From NCBI GenBank assembly GCA_023454175.1, contig JAEXRW010000022.1, forward strand, positions 1 through 64,000: DNA of 64,000 nucleotides, given 5' to 3'. The translations under genes were made by a program, and so were the position numbers. Shown piece by piece: positions 7,867 to 16,646 of the stretch (positions are counted from its first letter, which is position 1; each line of letters begins with the position of its first letter). A model generated the notes under the pieces. That model was not told the origin of the DNA, made no database searches, and saw nothing but the letters and a program-made list of their open reading frames with translations. Origin of the DNA: Bacillota bacterium (lineage in GTDB: Bacteria > Bacillota > Clostridia > Christensenellales > JAEXRW01).

Positions 7867-8664
7867 TTAGATCGTGCGCAGCACGCCCGCGTCCGCCAGT
7901 ATGTTCACGCCGTTCATCGCCGCGTTGGATGCCGCGAATACCACCGCGCCCGCGATCTCCTCCACAGTCAGGAAGCGCTGCAGAAGCGAGGGACTGTCGT
8001 TCCCCTGCCTGAAATAGTTGACTTTCGCTTCTTCCAGGGAGATGCCGTCCCGCTTGGCCAGGGACATCAGGTATCCTTCCACACCCTCGGTCCATGTCGT
8101 CACCGGAGACACGCTGTTCACCGTCACCCTTGTGCCGCGCGTCAGTTCCGCCAGGCCCCTGGCCAGGTTGATCTGCGCGCCCTTGGTTGCACAGTAGTGG
8201 ATCAGGTCCTTGTTGGGCCGGAAGGCCGCTTCGCTGGCGATGAATACGATGCTTCCCGCATCCCTTTTCAGCATGTTGGGCAGCGCCCTGCGGCAAAGCC
8301 TTACGCCGCTCATGATATTCACGTTGAAGATCTCAAACCACTGTTCTTCGGTGATCTGTTCAAACGGGATCACCGCGAAAATGCCCACATTGTTGATCAG
8401 CACATCCAGCGGGCCGTCCGAGATCGCCGCATCATACAGCCTGTCTGCCTCTTCCGCCTTGCCCAGGTCCGCCGCAATGCCGGTCACTTGGGCGCCGCTG
8501 TATTTTTCCCGCAGTTCCGCTGCCGTGGCTTCCACCTTGGCAGGTGTTTTGCTGTTGATGATGACCTTCGCGCCTTCTTTGATAAATGCTTCCGCGATGC
8601 CCTTGCCGATCCCTTGCGTGGCGCCCGTCACCAGCACTTTCTTTCCCTTCATCTGCGTATCCAC
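7867..8664 (-). CDS. SDR-family NAD(P)-dependent oxidoreductase
   Basis: A classical short-chain dehydrogenase of 265 residues. The nucleotide motif TGATQGIG is at 13-20, NNVG at 91-94 and the catalytic Ser144, Tyr157 and Lys161 (YCATK) are present. Translation probably begins at the GTG at 8664, ten bases after GGAG; a Met four codons inside is an alternative. In a sugar operon such enzymes often oxidise a polyol, aldose or sugar lactone precursor. It sits downstream of the second aldolase gene across a 287-base spacer that holds a palindromic repeat. Confidence 0.85.
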   Translation of the reverse strand: MDTQMKGKKVLVTGATQGIGKGIAEAFIKEGAKVIINSKTPAKVEATAAELREKYSGAQVTGIAADLGKAEEADRLYDAAISDGPLDVLINNVGIFAVIPFEQITEEQWFEIFNVNIMSGVRLCRRALPNMLKRDAGSIVFIASEAAFRPNKDLIHYCATKGAQINLARGLAELTRGTRVTVNSVSPVTTWTEGVEGYLMSLAKRDGISLEEAKVNYFRQGNDSPSLLQRFLTVEEIAGAVVFAASNAAMNGVNILADAGVLRTI

Positions 8665-8777
8665 TGATGCCCATCTCCTTAAATTTATATCTGCCCTGAA
8701 AATTCTCTTTACTTATCGGTTATGTCTTGCCTAAATACCAAAGTATGATTTTGTATTGATAATATTCGCCTCCAAAA

Positions 8778-8826
8778 GCCTCCCTTGCCTAAAGGGAGGT
8801 GGCAGCCGTCAGGCTGACGGAGGGAT
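8778..8826. repeat. Palindromic intergenic repeat, copy A
   Basis: A GC-rich double hairpin: CCTCCCTT/AAAGGGAGG, then GTGGCA and a second stem CCGTCAG/CTGACGG, ending GGAGGGA. It is one of at least seven related palindromes in this window (near 8.8, 35.5, 35.6, 37.2, 43.2, 43.3 and 47.4 kb). The rest of the 8665-8951 spacer shows no gene. Confidence 0.65.
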
Positions 8827-8951
8827 TCGTGGGAGAGTTAAGTTGGGGGCAACCATATTCTCATTCTTCTATTGGTGCCTTCATCAGCATGCTTATCCTT
8901 AACAAGAATTGTCTTGGATTGGTCGCCCATTATCGTTGTCTCGCCAGCGGA

Positions 8952-9974
8952 TTATTTTTCCTCTCCCGCCATCTGCTTTTTCCGGTAGCTTTCGCTGTCC
9001 CATCCCGTGATGTACCGTACAGCCTGTTCGTCCATCGTTTTCAGTTTCCATCCCAGTTTCCGGATGCAGTCCGCCACATAGGCCACGCCGCTCAGCGTCT
9101 CTTCCATCGCCAGCGCCTCCGCTTCCTGTGCCCTGTACAGGATGGCCCCGTCCCCGATGGTGATCTTGCAGTTTTCCCTCGCGCCGCCCAGGTAGACTAG
9201 CTGGTCGGGGTACAGGGGTGCCGTGAAGGCCGTCTCCATCAGGGCCTGGTCCCGGCTCTTTTCCAGCAGCCATTCGTTCGTGCTGGCGTATCCGCCCTCC
9301 ACAGCCTGAATGGTGCATACCGGGAAACCGGGCAGGTCCAGCGCGCGTATCAGTGCGCGGTTGGCCGCCTCGTGGAGGTCTTTGCACGCCTGCGCGGTCT
9401 CGGCCTGGACGACCAGCCCGTGGTTGCCCATCAGGATGGCGTCCGGTTTGTCGCTGCGTTGCCGCAGGGCTTCCGCTATCTTCTCCGTCAGGTAATAGCC
9501 CGGCGTTTCATAGGGGATATGGATGCTGCCGATTCCTGCCTTTTTCAGCGTTTCCGCAGCCCGGGCAGGCCCCTCCTCCGCGCACAGGCATACGTTTACA
9601 TATGCTGCGTGCGTATGGAGCACGCACCGCCCCAGCACCGCGTGGAAACCCGCTTCCACGCTGGGCCGTTTGGCCGCCTCGCCGTTCACCGTCCGGATGG
9701 ATTCGATGGCTGCTGCCATGACTTCCTTGTTGTAATCCCTGCCCGGCTGGCCCTTTTCCGTTTCGGCATGGTATTTCAGGATCGCCTTGTAGTTCACCGC
9801 TACAAAGCCCCGGGAAGGCGTCATATCGCTCAGGCGGCATCCGCTGGCCTTGATGGCCATCATCTCCCCGTCCAGCTTCACGGAGGTGTTGCCCCCGCCG
9901 CCCTGCACATAGGCCTGGTTTTCCCCTGCATACCGTGATATCTCCGCTAGTTCGTTTAATCCTTTATCGTACAT
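8952..9974 (-). CDS. Class II aldolase/adducin family protein
   Basis: A 340-residue protein with a zinc-dependent class II aldolase domain in roughly its first 220 residues. QGGGGNTSVKL matches the phosphate-binding loop, LHTHAAYVNV supplies the paired metal His residues and MGNHGLVV the later His segment. About 110 C-terminal residues extend beyond the usual fuculose-1-phosphate aldolase length. GGAGGCATCC precedes the ATG. It follows the second rhamnulokinase-like gene by 63 bases, which suggests a kinase-aldolase pair that splits a ketose-1-phosphate into DHAP and an aldehyde. It is a distant paralogue of the aldolase at 15877-16485. Confidence 0.82.
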   Translation of the reverse strand: MYDKGLNELAEISRYAGENQAYVQGGGGNTSVKLDGEMMAIKASGCRLSDMTPSRGFVAVNYKAILKYHAETEKGQPGRDYNKEVMAAAIESIRTVNGEAAKRPSVEAGFHAVLGRCVLHTHAAYVNVCLCAEEGPARAAETLKKAGIGSIHIPYETPGYYLTEKIAEALRQRSDKPDAILMGNHGLVVQAETAQACKDLHEAANRALIRALDLPGFPVCTIQAVEGGYASTNEWLLEKSRDQALMETAFTAPLYPDQLVYLGGARENCKITIGDGAILYRAQEAEALAMEETLSGVAYVADCIRKLGWKLKTMDEQAVRYITGWDSESYRKKQMAGEEK

Positions 9975-10037
9975 GGATGCCTCCGTTTGAAATGTATCTC
10001 AATTGCTTAGGTAAACTGCTTTTTGCCGGGCCGCCTT

Positions 10038-11513
10038 TTACCGCGCCTCGTCCTTTTGGACGATCTTCAGGAACCTTCCGTACGCATCCTCCCATGCCGC
10101 CGGGTTTTCCGGCAGGTACTCGGTGATGGGGAAGGATTCCAGCACGGCTGCGCGCGCCTGCGCCAGGTCCGCCATTTCCCCCGCCGCGATGAACTGCGCG
10201 CACAGGTTGCCCGCCGCCGCCGCTTCCACCGGTCCCGCCAGGACCCGCCGTCCCATCGCGGATGCGGCGAATCGGTTGAGCAGGATGCTCTGCCCCCCGC
10301 CGCCCAGGATGTGCACGGCCGGCACGGTATAACCCGCCAGCCGCTCGATGTTCTCCAGCGTCCTGCGGTAGGCCAGCGCCAGGCTCTCTTTAATGCACCG
10401 GTTGATCTGCCCCGGCGTCTCGGGTACAGGCTCGCCGTGCTCGCGGCACCGCCGCTGGATCTTCTCGGTCATTTCCCCGGGCTCGAAGAAAAGCCCGTCG
10501 TCGGGGTTGATCAGGCTGCGGAAAGGCGTTTCCTTTTCCGCCAGCGTGTCCAGCTCTGCAAAGGATGCCGAGAGCCCCGCCGCGTCAAATTGCCGCTTGC
10601 ACTCCTGCAGCAGCCAGAGCCCCATCACGTTTTTCAGGAAACGGTTCTTGTAGGCAAATCCCCCTTCATTTGCGAAATTCGCCTTGTACGCCTCGTCCGT
10701 CAGGATGAGTCCGTCCGTTTCCGTCCCCATCAGGGACCACGTGCCGCTGCTGATATAGGCAAAGTGCTTGTTTATACTGGGCACCGCCATCACGGCCGAT
10801 GCGGTATCGTGGTGGCATACCTTGCATACGGTAAAGGGTTTCGCTTCTGTCTTGTCCGTCACCCATTTCAGCGCCGGTCCCAGCTTGCGGCCCGGGGTTA
10901 GCACCTTGGGGAATATCTTCGTTGGGATGTTGAACCGCCGCAATATGTCCTCGTCCCAGGCCTGTTTCGGCTGGTTGTACGCCTGGGATACCGAGGAAAC
11001 GGTGAATTCCACCGCCTTTTCCCCGCACAGCATATAATCCAGCAGGTCGGGCACGAAAAGCAGCGTTTCCGCGTTTTCCAGCAGGAACCGGTCGCTGTCC
11101 TCCATCTGCGCCGCCAGGTGTACCAGCGTATTGAAGCGCGCGCGCTGGCAGCCCGTGCGGGCGTACAGCTCCCTGGGGTCTATCTTCCTGTCCATCTTTT
11201 CCGGCACGCCCTCGGTGCGCCTGTCCCTGTACATGTATACCTGGTTGAAAAGCCTGCCGTCTTTATCCAGCAGCCCGTAATCGTTGCAGAAGGCGTCCAC
11301 GCCCACGCTGTCAAACCCTTCCTCCGCGGCCTTGTGGATGCCCTCGAGCATGTTGGCATGGATGCCCATGATATCCCAGTAATAATGCCCGGCCGCCTCG
11401 ATGGGTGCATTGTGGAAACGGTGCACTTCCTTCATTGAGATGCGCTTCCCGTCAAAACTGCCCAGGTACATTTTCCCGCCGCTGGCGCCCACGTCCATTG
11501 CCAAAGCTTTCAT
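10038..11513 (-). CDS. FGGY-family kinase, second rhamnulokinase-like protein
   Basis: A 491-residue FGGY carbohydrate kinase close to rhamnulokinase. The N-terminal phosphate loop MKALAMDVGASGGKMYLG, the SVGVDAFCNDYGLLD segment and the ATPase glycine region HILGGGGQS are recognisable, as is the linker HHDTASAV. It differs clearly from the other FGGY kinase at 14272-15735, for example in having CNDYG where that protein has WGVD, so the two are not a recent duplication. It probably phosphorylates a related deoxyketose or ketopentose for the adjacent class II aldolase. Confidence 0.82.
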   Translation of the reverse strand: MKALAMDVGASGGKMYLGSFDGKRISMKEVHRFHNAPIEAAGHYYWDIMGIHANMLEGIHKAAEEGFDSVGVDAFCNDYGLLDKDGRLFNQVYMYRDRRTEGVPEKMDRKIDPRELYARTGCQRARFNTLVHLAAQMEDSDRFLLENAETLLFVPDLLDYMLCGEKAVEFTVSSVSQAYNQPKQAWDEDILRRFNIPTKIFPKVLTPGRKLGPALKWVTDKTEAKPFTVCKVCHHDTASAVMAVPSINKHFAYISSGTWSLMGTETDGLILTDEAYKANFANEGGFAYKNRFLKNVMGLWLLQECKRQFDAAGLSASFAELDTLAEKETPFRSLINPDDGLFFEPGEMTEKIQRRCREHGEPVPETPGQINRCIKESLALAYRRTLENIERLAGYTVPAVHILGGGGQSILLNRFAASAMGRRVLAGPVEAAAAGNLCAQFIAAGEMADLAQARAAVLESFPITEYLPENPAAWEDAYGRFLKIVQKDEAR

Positions 11514-11663
11514 AAGGTGTCCAGTCCTTTCGTTGTTGAAGTGGCAGGGCCGATCCAGCCCGGTTCTATCGTGATTCTATGTGCTATTCGTGCATCGTCT
11601 TTGTTTCAGGCCATTTCATCTGGCTCCCGTCGCAAACGCCCGCATGGCGATGGCCAGGTTGTC

Positions 11664-12473
11664 CTAGTCGATCACCGCGGCTCCTGAATCCATGTCGGAT
11701 GGGGCCAGCCCCAGTTTGCAGCAAAGGTAGAGCTGCATGGCTGGCATGAAACCCTGGATATAGGGCTGCTGGTCGATGGTGAAAGCCAGTATGCCCTGCT
11801 CGATATGGCGCAGGATCGTTTCCGAGAGGTCAAACCCAGCGGCTGCGATTTTCATTGCCCCGTTTCGCCTGTGCAGGGCCATGCCTGCGCCTTCGGTGTC
11901 GGGCAGCCCCGTGGCGCATACCGCGCAGATTTCCGGGTCTTCATCCAGTGCTTTACCGATGATGCATGCAGATTCCTCAGCGGTCGTCGAAGCGGTGATC
12001 TTTTTCCAGCGGATGCCCTTGTGCGCCAATCCGCTGCGCATGCCCTCGATGCGTTTTTCCAGTGCGTCGATCCCCTCGGTGTGCACGCTGACCAGCACTT
12101 TCCCTCCGTCAGGGATCAGCTTTTCCATCCTTCCGGCAAATGCCTGCCCCGCACGGAATGTATCCTGCGCCACGCCGCTCATCCGTCCCGATGCCGCATT
12201 GTCCAGGGTGAAAGCCACTACCGGCAGCCCTTTTTCCCGCGCGAGGCGGATCACACCGTTGTACCGGTCGGGGTGCGCGATGGCGATGGCGAGGCCGTCG
12301 CAGCCGCCTGCGATGGCTTTTTCGATCAGCCGCAGGTGCCCCTCTATATCCACTTCGTGCGTTCCTTCAAAAACGGTTTCCACGCCCAGCAGGCCCGCCG
12401 CGTCCTGTACGCCCTTCATCACCGGCTTGAAAAAGGCATCCTCGATGCATACCGTGGAGAAATGAAACCGCAT
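11664..12473 (-). CDS. Periplasmic-binding-fold sugar-binding protein lacking a signal peptide
   Basis: A 269-residue protein with the type I periplasmic-binding / LacI sensor fold. The pattern MRFHFSTVCIEDAFFKPVMKG, then GCDGLAIAIAHPD and GLPVVAFTLDNA, resembles RbsB-type binding proteins. No signal peptide, lipobox or DNA-binding domain is seen, although the ATG at 12473 has a strong GAGGGGGAT site and no suitable upstream start exists. It lies within the sugar series between the iron alcohol dehydrogenase and a kinase. It might be a cytosolic ligand sensor, a moonlighting binding protein or a remnant of a regulator. The role is unknown. Confidence 0.7.
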   Translation of the reverse strand: MRFHFSTVCIEDAFFKPVMKGVQDAAGLLGVETVFEGTHEVDIEGHLRLIEKAIAGGCDGLAIAIAHPDRYNGVIRLAREKGLPVVAFTLDNAASGRMSGVAQDTFRAGQAFAGRMEKLIPDGGKVLVSVHTEGIDALEKRIEGMRSGLAHKGIRWKKITASTTAEESACIIGKALDEDPEICAVCATGLPDTEGAGMALHRRNGAMKIAAAGFDLSETILRHIEQGILAFTIDQQPYIQGFMPAMQLYLCCKLGLAPSDMDSGAAVID

Positions 12474-12645
12474 GGTATCCCCCTCTTCCGGTCGATCCGG
12501 TTCCCGCCGCAGCAGCGGGATCACCGGGACTTATAACCGCAGCCCTGTACCGCCATTACGGCAGGGATGTGGGACGGGCATTGTCGTTTTGACGATCCGC
12601 CGGGATCATCCGTCATAGGATGCGCCCGGTTTCACCTGGCGATGC

Positions 12646-13839
12646 TTATAGTGCCAGTCTGTAGATCGCTTTCACGTCCTCCAGCCCCACGCCCGGCCTG
12701 CCGTTCACCGTGCCGTCCGCCCTTCCGCTGATGCGGATCACGTCCTGCGCCATGCTGTCGATGGCATCCGCCTTCACGCCCGCGTCTCCCAGCCGCGTGG
12801 GCACGCCGATCTGCTTCAGCCACCCTTCAAACCGGGAGATCATTTCCCTGCCCGCTGCCGCATCGTAATGGGCTGAAGTCTTTTTGAAGAGCTGAGCATC
12901 CAGCGCCGCGTAGCGCTGCAGGTTCATTTCCAGGTTGTATTTCATCCATGCCGGCATGATGATGGCCAGCGTCCCTCCGTGCGGTACATTATACCTCGCG
13001 GAGAGCACGTGTCCCAGCTGGTGCATCGGGCATCCATGATCGGCGCCCGTGCTGGTCCATCCGTTCCACGCCACGCAGGCCGCCCACATCATCGTGGTGC
13101 GCGCGGCGATGTCCTTGGGGTCTTTCAGGATCTTCTGTATGGCTTCCATGATGGTCTCGATGCAGGAAAGAGCCAGCCGCCGCTGCAGGTGGCAGTCCTC
13201 CTCGGTATTGAGGTAGGTCTCCATCGCGTGGGAGACCGCGTCCGCCGCCCCCAGTGCGCTCTGGTATGCCGGCAGGGAGAGCGTCAGTTCGGGGTCCATG
13301 ATGGCTTTATGCGCAAAGAGGTTCTCATTGAATACATAGGACTTTTCCATCTTTTCATCGTTTGTGATCACGGCGCCCGCGTTCATCTCGCTGCTCGTTG
13401 CCGGGAGCGTGGGCACCAGTACGATGGGCAGCGCCTTCTGCGGCGGGATGGAGGTATTCGCGTCGTGGCGGCTGATGATCATGTTCCACAGGTCCTGTTC
13501 ATAATAAAAGCCTGCCGCGATGATCTTGGCCGAGTCCATCGCGCTTCCGCCTCCCAGCCCGATCACCATATCCACCTTGTGCTCCCGCGCCAGCGCCACG
13601 CCCTTTCTGGCTTCGCTCGTCAGCGGGTTGGGGGATACACCGCAAAAGGGGACGCACGCGATCCCCGCATTTTCCAAAAGCCGCTGCGCCTTCTCGATCA
13701 CTGGGCCCAGCGGGCCCGGCGAGCTGTAGGAGACCAGCAGGGCTTTTTTCCCAAGGCTGCTGCATTCCGTACCCAGCCGTTCAAAGACGCCGGGGCCGAA
13801 AACCACGCGGACAGGGTTGTAAAAGCTGAATGGGTTCAT
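12646..13839 (-). CDS. Iron-containing alcohol dehydrogenase (lactaldehyde reductase-like)
   Basis: A 397-residue group III alcohol dehydrogenase. The NAD loop GLGGGSAMDSAK spans 94-105, and the metal ligands Asp200, His204, His273 and His287 are all present. The start ATG follows GGAGGTGTGAGCC and lies four bases from the stop of the upstream VOC gene, so the two are coupled. Beside rhamnulokinase and a FucA-type aldolase, the likely job is reduction of lactaldehyde to 1,2-propanediol with NADH recycling. A butanol-dehydrogenase-like specificity cannot be excluded. Confidence 0.83.
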   Translation of the reverse strand: MNPFSFYNPVRVVFGPGVFERLGTECSSLGKKALLVSYSSPGPLGPVIEKAQRLLENAGIACVPFCGVSPNPLTSEARKGVALAREHKVDMVIGLGGGSAMDSAKIIAAGFYYEQDLWNMIISRHDANTSIPPQKALPIVLVPTLPATSSEMNAGAVITNDEKMEKSYVFNENLFAHKAIMDPELTLSLPAYQSALGAADAVSHAMETYLNTEEDCHLQRRLALSCIETIMEAIQKILKDPKDIAARTTMMWAACVAWNGWTSTGADHGCPMHQLGHVLSARYNVPHGGTLAIIMPAWMKYNLEMNLQRYAALDAQLFKKTSAHYDAAAGREMISRFEGWLKQIGVPTRLGDAGVKADAIDSMAQDVIRISGRADGTVNGRPGVGLEDVKAIYRLAL

Positions 13840-13842
13840 GGC

Positions 13843-14241
13843 TCACACCTCCGAAAGCTTTTCGCAGAATTCCACCACGATCCCGTTCGGGTCATAAAAA
13901 AGGATCACCCGTGCGTCGAATTCCGGCAGTTCGGTGCAGCTCAGGAGCATGTCGATGCCGTGGCCCCGGAGCAATTCCTCGTGCTTCTTCACGTCCTTCA
14001 CACGGAACGCGATATGCCGCACCCCGCTTTGCAGTTCGTCGTAAGCCACAGGGATGGTCTTCCCCCGGTTGTCAAATATTTCGAGCCGCGCCCCGCCCGG
14101 TACCGCTAGGTATGTTGAACAGAAATCGCCTTTTTCCACCGTGTTGAGTTCCTTGAATCCCAGGATGTCCCTGTACAGGTGGATGGTCGCCCCGTAATCC
14201 AGCGTGTTGATGGCGATGTGGTCTATGCCCCGTATGTCCAT
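13843..14241 (-). CDS. VOC superfamily protein (lactoylglutathione-lyase-like)
   Basis: A 132-residue VOC protein. IDHIAINTLDYGATIHLYRDILGF begins the first module, SGVRHIAFRVKDVKKHEELLRGHGI the second, and DPNGIVVEF near the end carries the last metal-binding Glu. A strong GGGGGGAAAAGG site precedes the ATG. It is flanked by rhamnulokinase (30 bases) and the iron alcohol dehydrogenase (3 bases). Aldehyde detoxification (methylglyoxal, lactaldehyde) or epimerisation are plausible, but no glutathione system is expected in this kind of organism, so the substrate remains open. Confidence 0.78.
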   Translation of the reverse strand: MDIRGIDHIAINTLDYGATIHLYRDILGFKELNTVEKGDFCSTYLAVPGGARLEIFDNRGKTIPVAYDELQSGVRHIAFRVKDVKKHEELLRGHGIDMLLSCTELPEFDARVILFYDPNGIVVEFCEKLSEV

Positions 14242-14271
14242 AGCCTTTTCCCCCCTATATATTTTTTAGGT

Positions 14272-15735
14272 TCATTCCCCAAGTCCGGTGGCACGCAGGA
14301 ATGCGCCGTAGGCGTCGTCCCATGCCCGCCTGTCCTTCGGCAGGTATTCCGCGCACGAGATGGAGTTTCGCACGATGGCGCGCCCCTCCTCCATGCTGGC
14401 TATCTCTCCCAGCGCGGCGAGCTGTACGATGGCGTTGCCCATCGCCGTCGCTTCAGCAGGTCCCGCCAGCACCCTTGCGCCCGTGGAGTCCGCGGTGAAC
14501 TGGCACAGCAGCTTGTTTTGGATGCCCCCGCCGATCATGTGCAGGGTCGCCAGGCTCCTTCCCGTGGCCAGCCTGAGCCGTTCGTATTCGTAGCGGTACT
14601 TCATCGCCAGGCTCTCCAGGATGCACCGCACCATGCCCCCCCGCGTGGAAGGTGTGCGCTGCCCTGTACGCGCCAAGTACTCCCGGATCCGCGGCGTCAT
14701 CGGTCCGGGTTCCAGGAAGCGCACGTCGTCCGGCTCTACGAACGCCGAAAAAGGCGTTTCCCTTTCCGCCTCGCTGATCAGGGTGGGGTAGTCGGCTTCC
14801 TGCCCGGCTGTATCGTACTCGCCCTTCAGTTGCTGCAGGATCCAAAGGCCCATGATGTTTTTCAGCAGGCGGATCTTCCCGCTGGCGCCGCCCTCGTTGG
14901 TGAAGTTATATTGATAGGTGATGTCGTTGATCACGGGGTTCTGGCTTTCTGCCCCCAGCAGTGACCACGTGCCGCAGCTGATGTAAGCAAAGTCCTCTCC
15001 CTCGCACGGGATGGCGGCTACGGCGCTCGCCGTATCGTGTCCGGCCACGGTGATGACGCGCGTGTCAAAGCCCACGCGTTCCTTCACGCTGCATGAGAGA
15101 GTGCCCAGGACCGTCCCCGGCATTTTCACCGGCAGGAATATCCTGGGATCCAGGCCTGCCTTTTCGATCAGGCTGTCGTCCCATTGCCGTTTAACGGCGT
15201 CCAGCATCTGGGAAGTGGAGGCCATGGAGTATTCGCATGTCTTTTCCCCGGAGAAAAGGTACGCAAAATAATCGGGCATCATCAGTAGGGTATCGGTCTT
15301 TTCCAGTTCCCCGGGGCTATGCCCCGCGATGGCCATGAGCTGGTACAGCGTGTTGATGCGCAGGAACTGGATGCCGGTGCGCGCGTAGATCTCCCTTTTG
15401 GGCATGGCGGCAAAAGCCTTTTCCATCATCCCATCGGTATGCGGGCTCCTGTAGCAGTATGCAGGCAGCACCGGCTGCCCCGCCTTGTCCAGCAGCGCGA
15501 AGTCCACGCCCCATGTGTCGATGCCCATCGACGAGATTTCCGTCCCGCTGCACCTGGCCAGCCCGTCGGCGATGCTTTCAAAAAGGCGACGGGTGTCCCA
15601 GATGTACTGGCCGTCCACAGCCTTGGGTTCGTTCATGAACCGGTTCACGGTCTCCAGTGTGAAGCGGCCCGAATCGTAATGGACCAGCATGCACCGGCCA
15701 TTGCTGGCCCCCAGATCCACAGCGATGATCTTCAA
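14272..15735 (-). CDS. rhaB: Rhamnulokinase
   Basis: A 487-residue FGGY kinase that converts L-rhamnulose to L-rhamnulose 1-phosphate. Good family markers are MKIIAVDLGASNGRCML, SMGIDTWGVDFALLD, TGIQFLRINTLYQL and the AGHDTASAVAAIP segment. Translation starts at a TTG (15735) with GGGGGTGCAAG upstream. The downstream VOC gene begins 30 bases later. The FucA-type aldolase upstream would split the product into DHAP and lactaldehyde. No rhamnose isomerase gene lies in the window, so either it is elsewhere or the ketose itself is imported. Confidence 0.87.
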   Translation of the reverse strand: MKIIAVDLGASNGRCMLVHYDSGRFTLETVNRFMNEPKAVDGQYIWDTRRLFESIADGLARCSGTEISSMGIDTWGVDFALLDKAGQPVLPAYCYRSPHTDGMMEKAFAAMPKREIYARTGIQFLRINTLYQLMAIAGHSPGELEKTDTLLMMPDYFAYLFSGEKTCEYSMASTSQMLDAVKRQWDDSLIEKAGLDPRIFLPVKMPGTVLGTLSCSVKERVGFDTRVITVAGHDTASAVAAIPCEGEDFAYISCGTWSLLGAESQNPVINDITYQYNFTNEGGASGKIRLLKNIMGLWILQQLKGEYDTAGQEADYPTLISEAERETPFSAFVEPDDVRFLEPGPMTPRIREYLARTGQRTPSTRGGMVRCILESLAMKYRYEYERLRLATGRSLATLHMIGGGIQNKLLCQFTADSTGARVLAGPAEATAMGNAIVQLAALGEIASMEEGRAIVRNSISCAEYLPKDRRAWDDAYGAFLRATGLGE

Positions 15736-15876
15736 ATTCTTGCACCCCCAATTCCATATGCCGGTTAAAGCAGGTTTCCGGTACGGCTGTTGTGTGCGCG
15801 CTGGGATGCCGTTTCGCTTGTGGCTGCACCGTGCCGGATATTTATCGGATGAAGGGACCGTCCCTTCAGGTATCCG

Positions 15877-16485
15877 TTAAATAAAATTCTTGAAGATATT
15901 GCAGATGGCGTCCGTCTCCATCCGTTCCAGGCAGCTGAACGCCGACAGCAGGCTGTTCCCCGATACCACCACGCCGTGCAGCGGCATGATGCATCCGATC
16001 CCGATCTTCTCCGCCAGCTCCCGGCGCTCCTCGAAGTACTTGTATACGTTGATCGCCAGCTGCGGTGTATATGCGTCCGCATGCTCGATGCAGCCAAAAT
16101 ACTCCCCGCGCTTCATCGTGGCTTCCGTCACGGTCTTGATAGGCTTGTTTGCCGCGGCGTATACCATGCAGTACTGCGGGTGCGCATGGATGGTGCTTTT
16201 GATGTAATCGAATTTGGAAAGCAGCATCACGTGCATCTTCGTTTCCCGGGAAAGTTTGCCGCGTCCCTCCAGTATGTTTTCATCGTAATCGATGAGCAGG
16301 AAATCCTCCACATCCAGTTCACACATCTTGTGTTCGCTCATCATGGATGGGGATACCAGGATCCGGTTCTCAGCCACCTTCACCGCGAAGTTCCCCCCCG
16401 CCGCGTTGGTCAGCTTCCTGTCCCACATCGTCTTTGCCACTTTCGCCATCTGGCGCCTCATGTCCAGGTATTGCAGTTCCGCCAA
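15877..16485 (-). CDS. Class II aldolase, L-fuculose/L-rhamnulose-phosphate aldolase type
   Basis: A compact 202-residue zinc aldolase. AAGGNFAVKV is the phosphate loop, IHAHPQYCMVYAAANK holds the metal His pair and MPLHGVVV the third His, and a Glu in the EATMKRGE region is the likely acid/base. It starts at a TTG (16485) closely behind GGAAGG; a downstream ATG would remove eight residues. It lies between a LacC/FruK-type kinase and rhamnulokinase. The expected reaction is retro-aldol cleavage of a 6-deoxyketose-1-phosphate to DHAP and lactaldehyde. Confidence 0.83.
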   Translation of the reverse strand: MAELQYLDMRRQMAKVAKTMWDRKLTNAAGGNFAVKVAENRILVSPSMMSEHKMCELDVEDFLLIDYDENILEGRGKLSRETKMHVMLLSKFDYIKSTIHAHPQYCMVYAAANKPIKTVTEATMKRGEYFGCIEHADAYTPQLAINVYKYFEERRELAEKIGIGCIMPLHGVVVSGNSLLSAFSCLERMETDAICNIFKNFI

Positions 16486-16587
16486 AATTCCTTCCGCCTC
16501 TCTATTTGAATTAATTTTTGATCAGTAAATGAAATCATTGCCTTGCTTCCCCCGCAGGGTAATAGAATCTCCCCCGCAGGGCCTACC

Positions 16588-16624
<37 letters not shown>

Positions 16625-16646
16625 GTACCAGCTAGGTTGTTAAATG

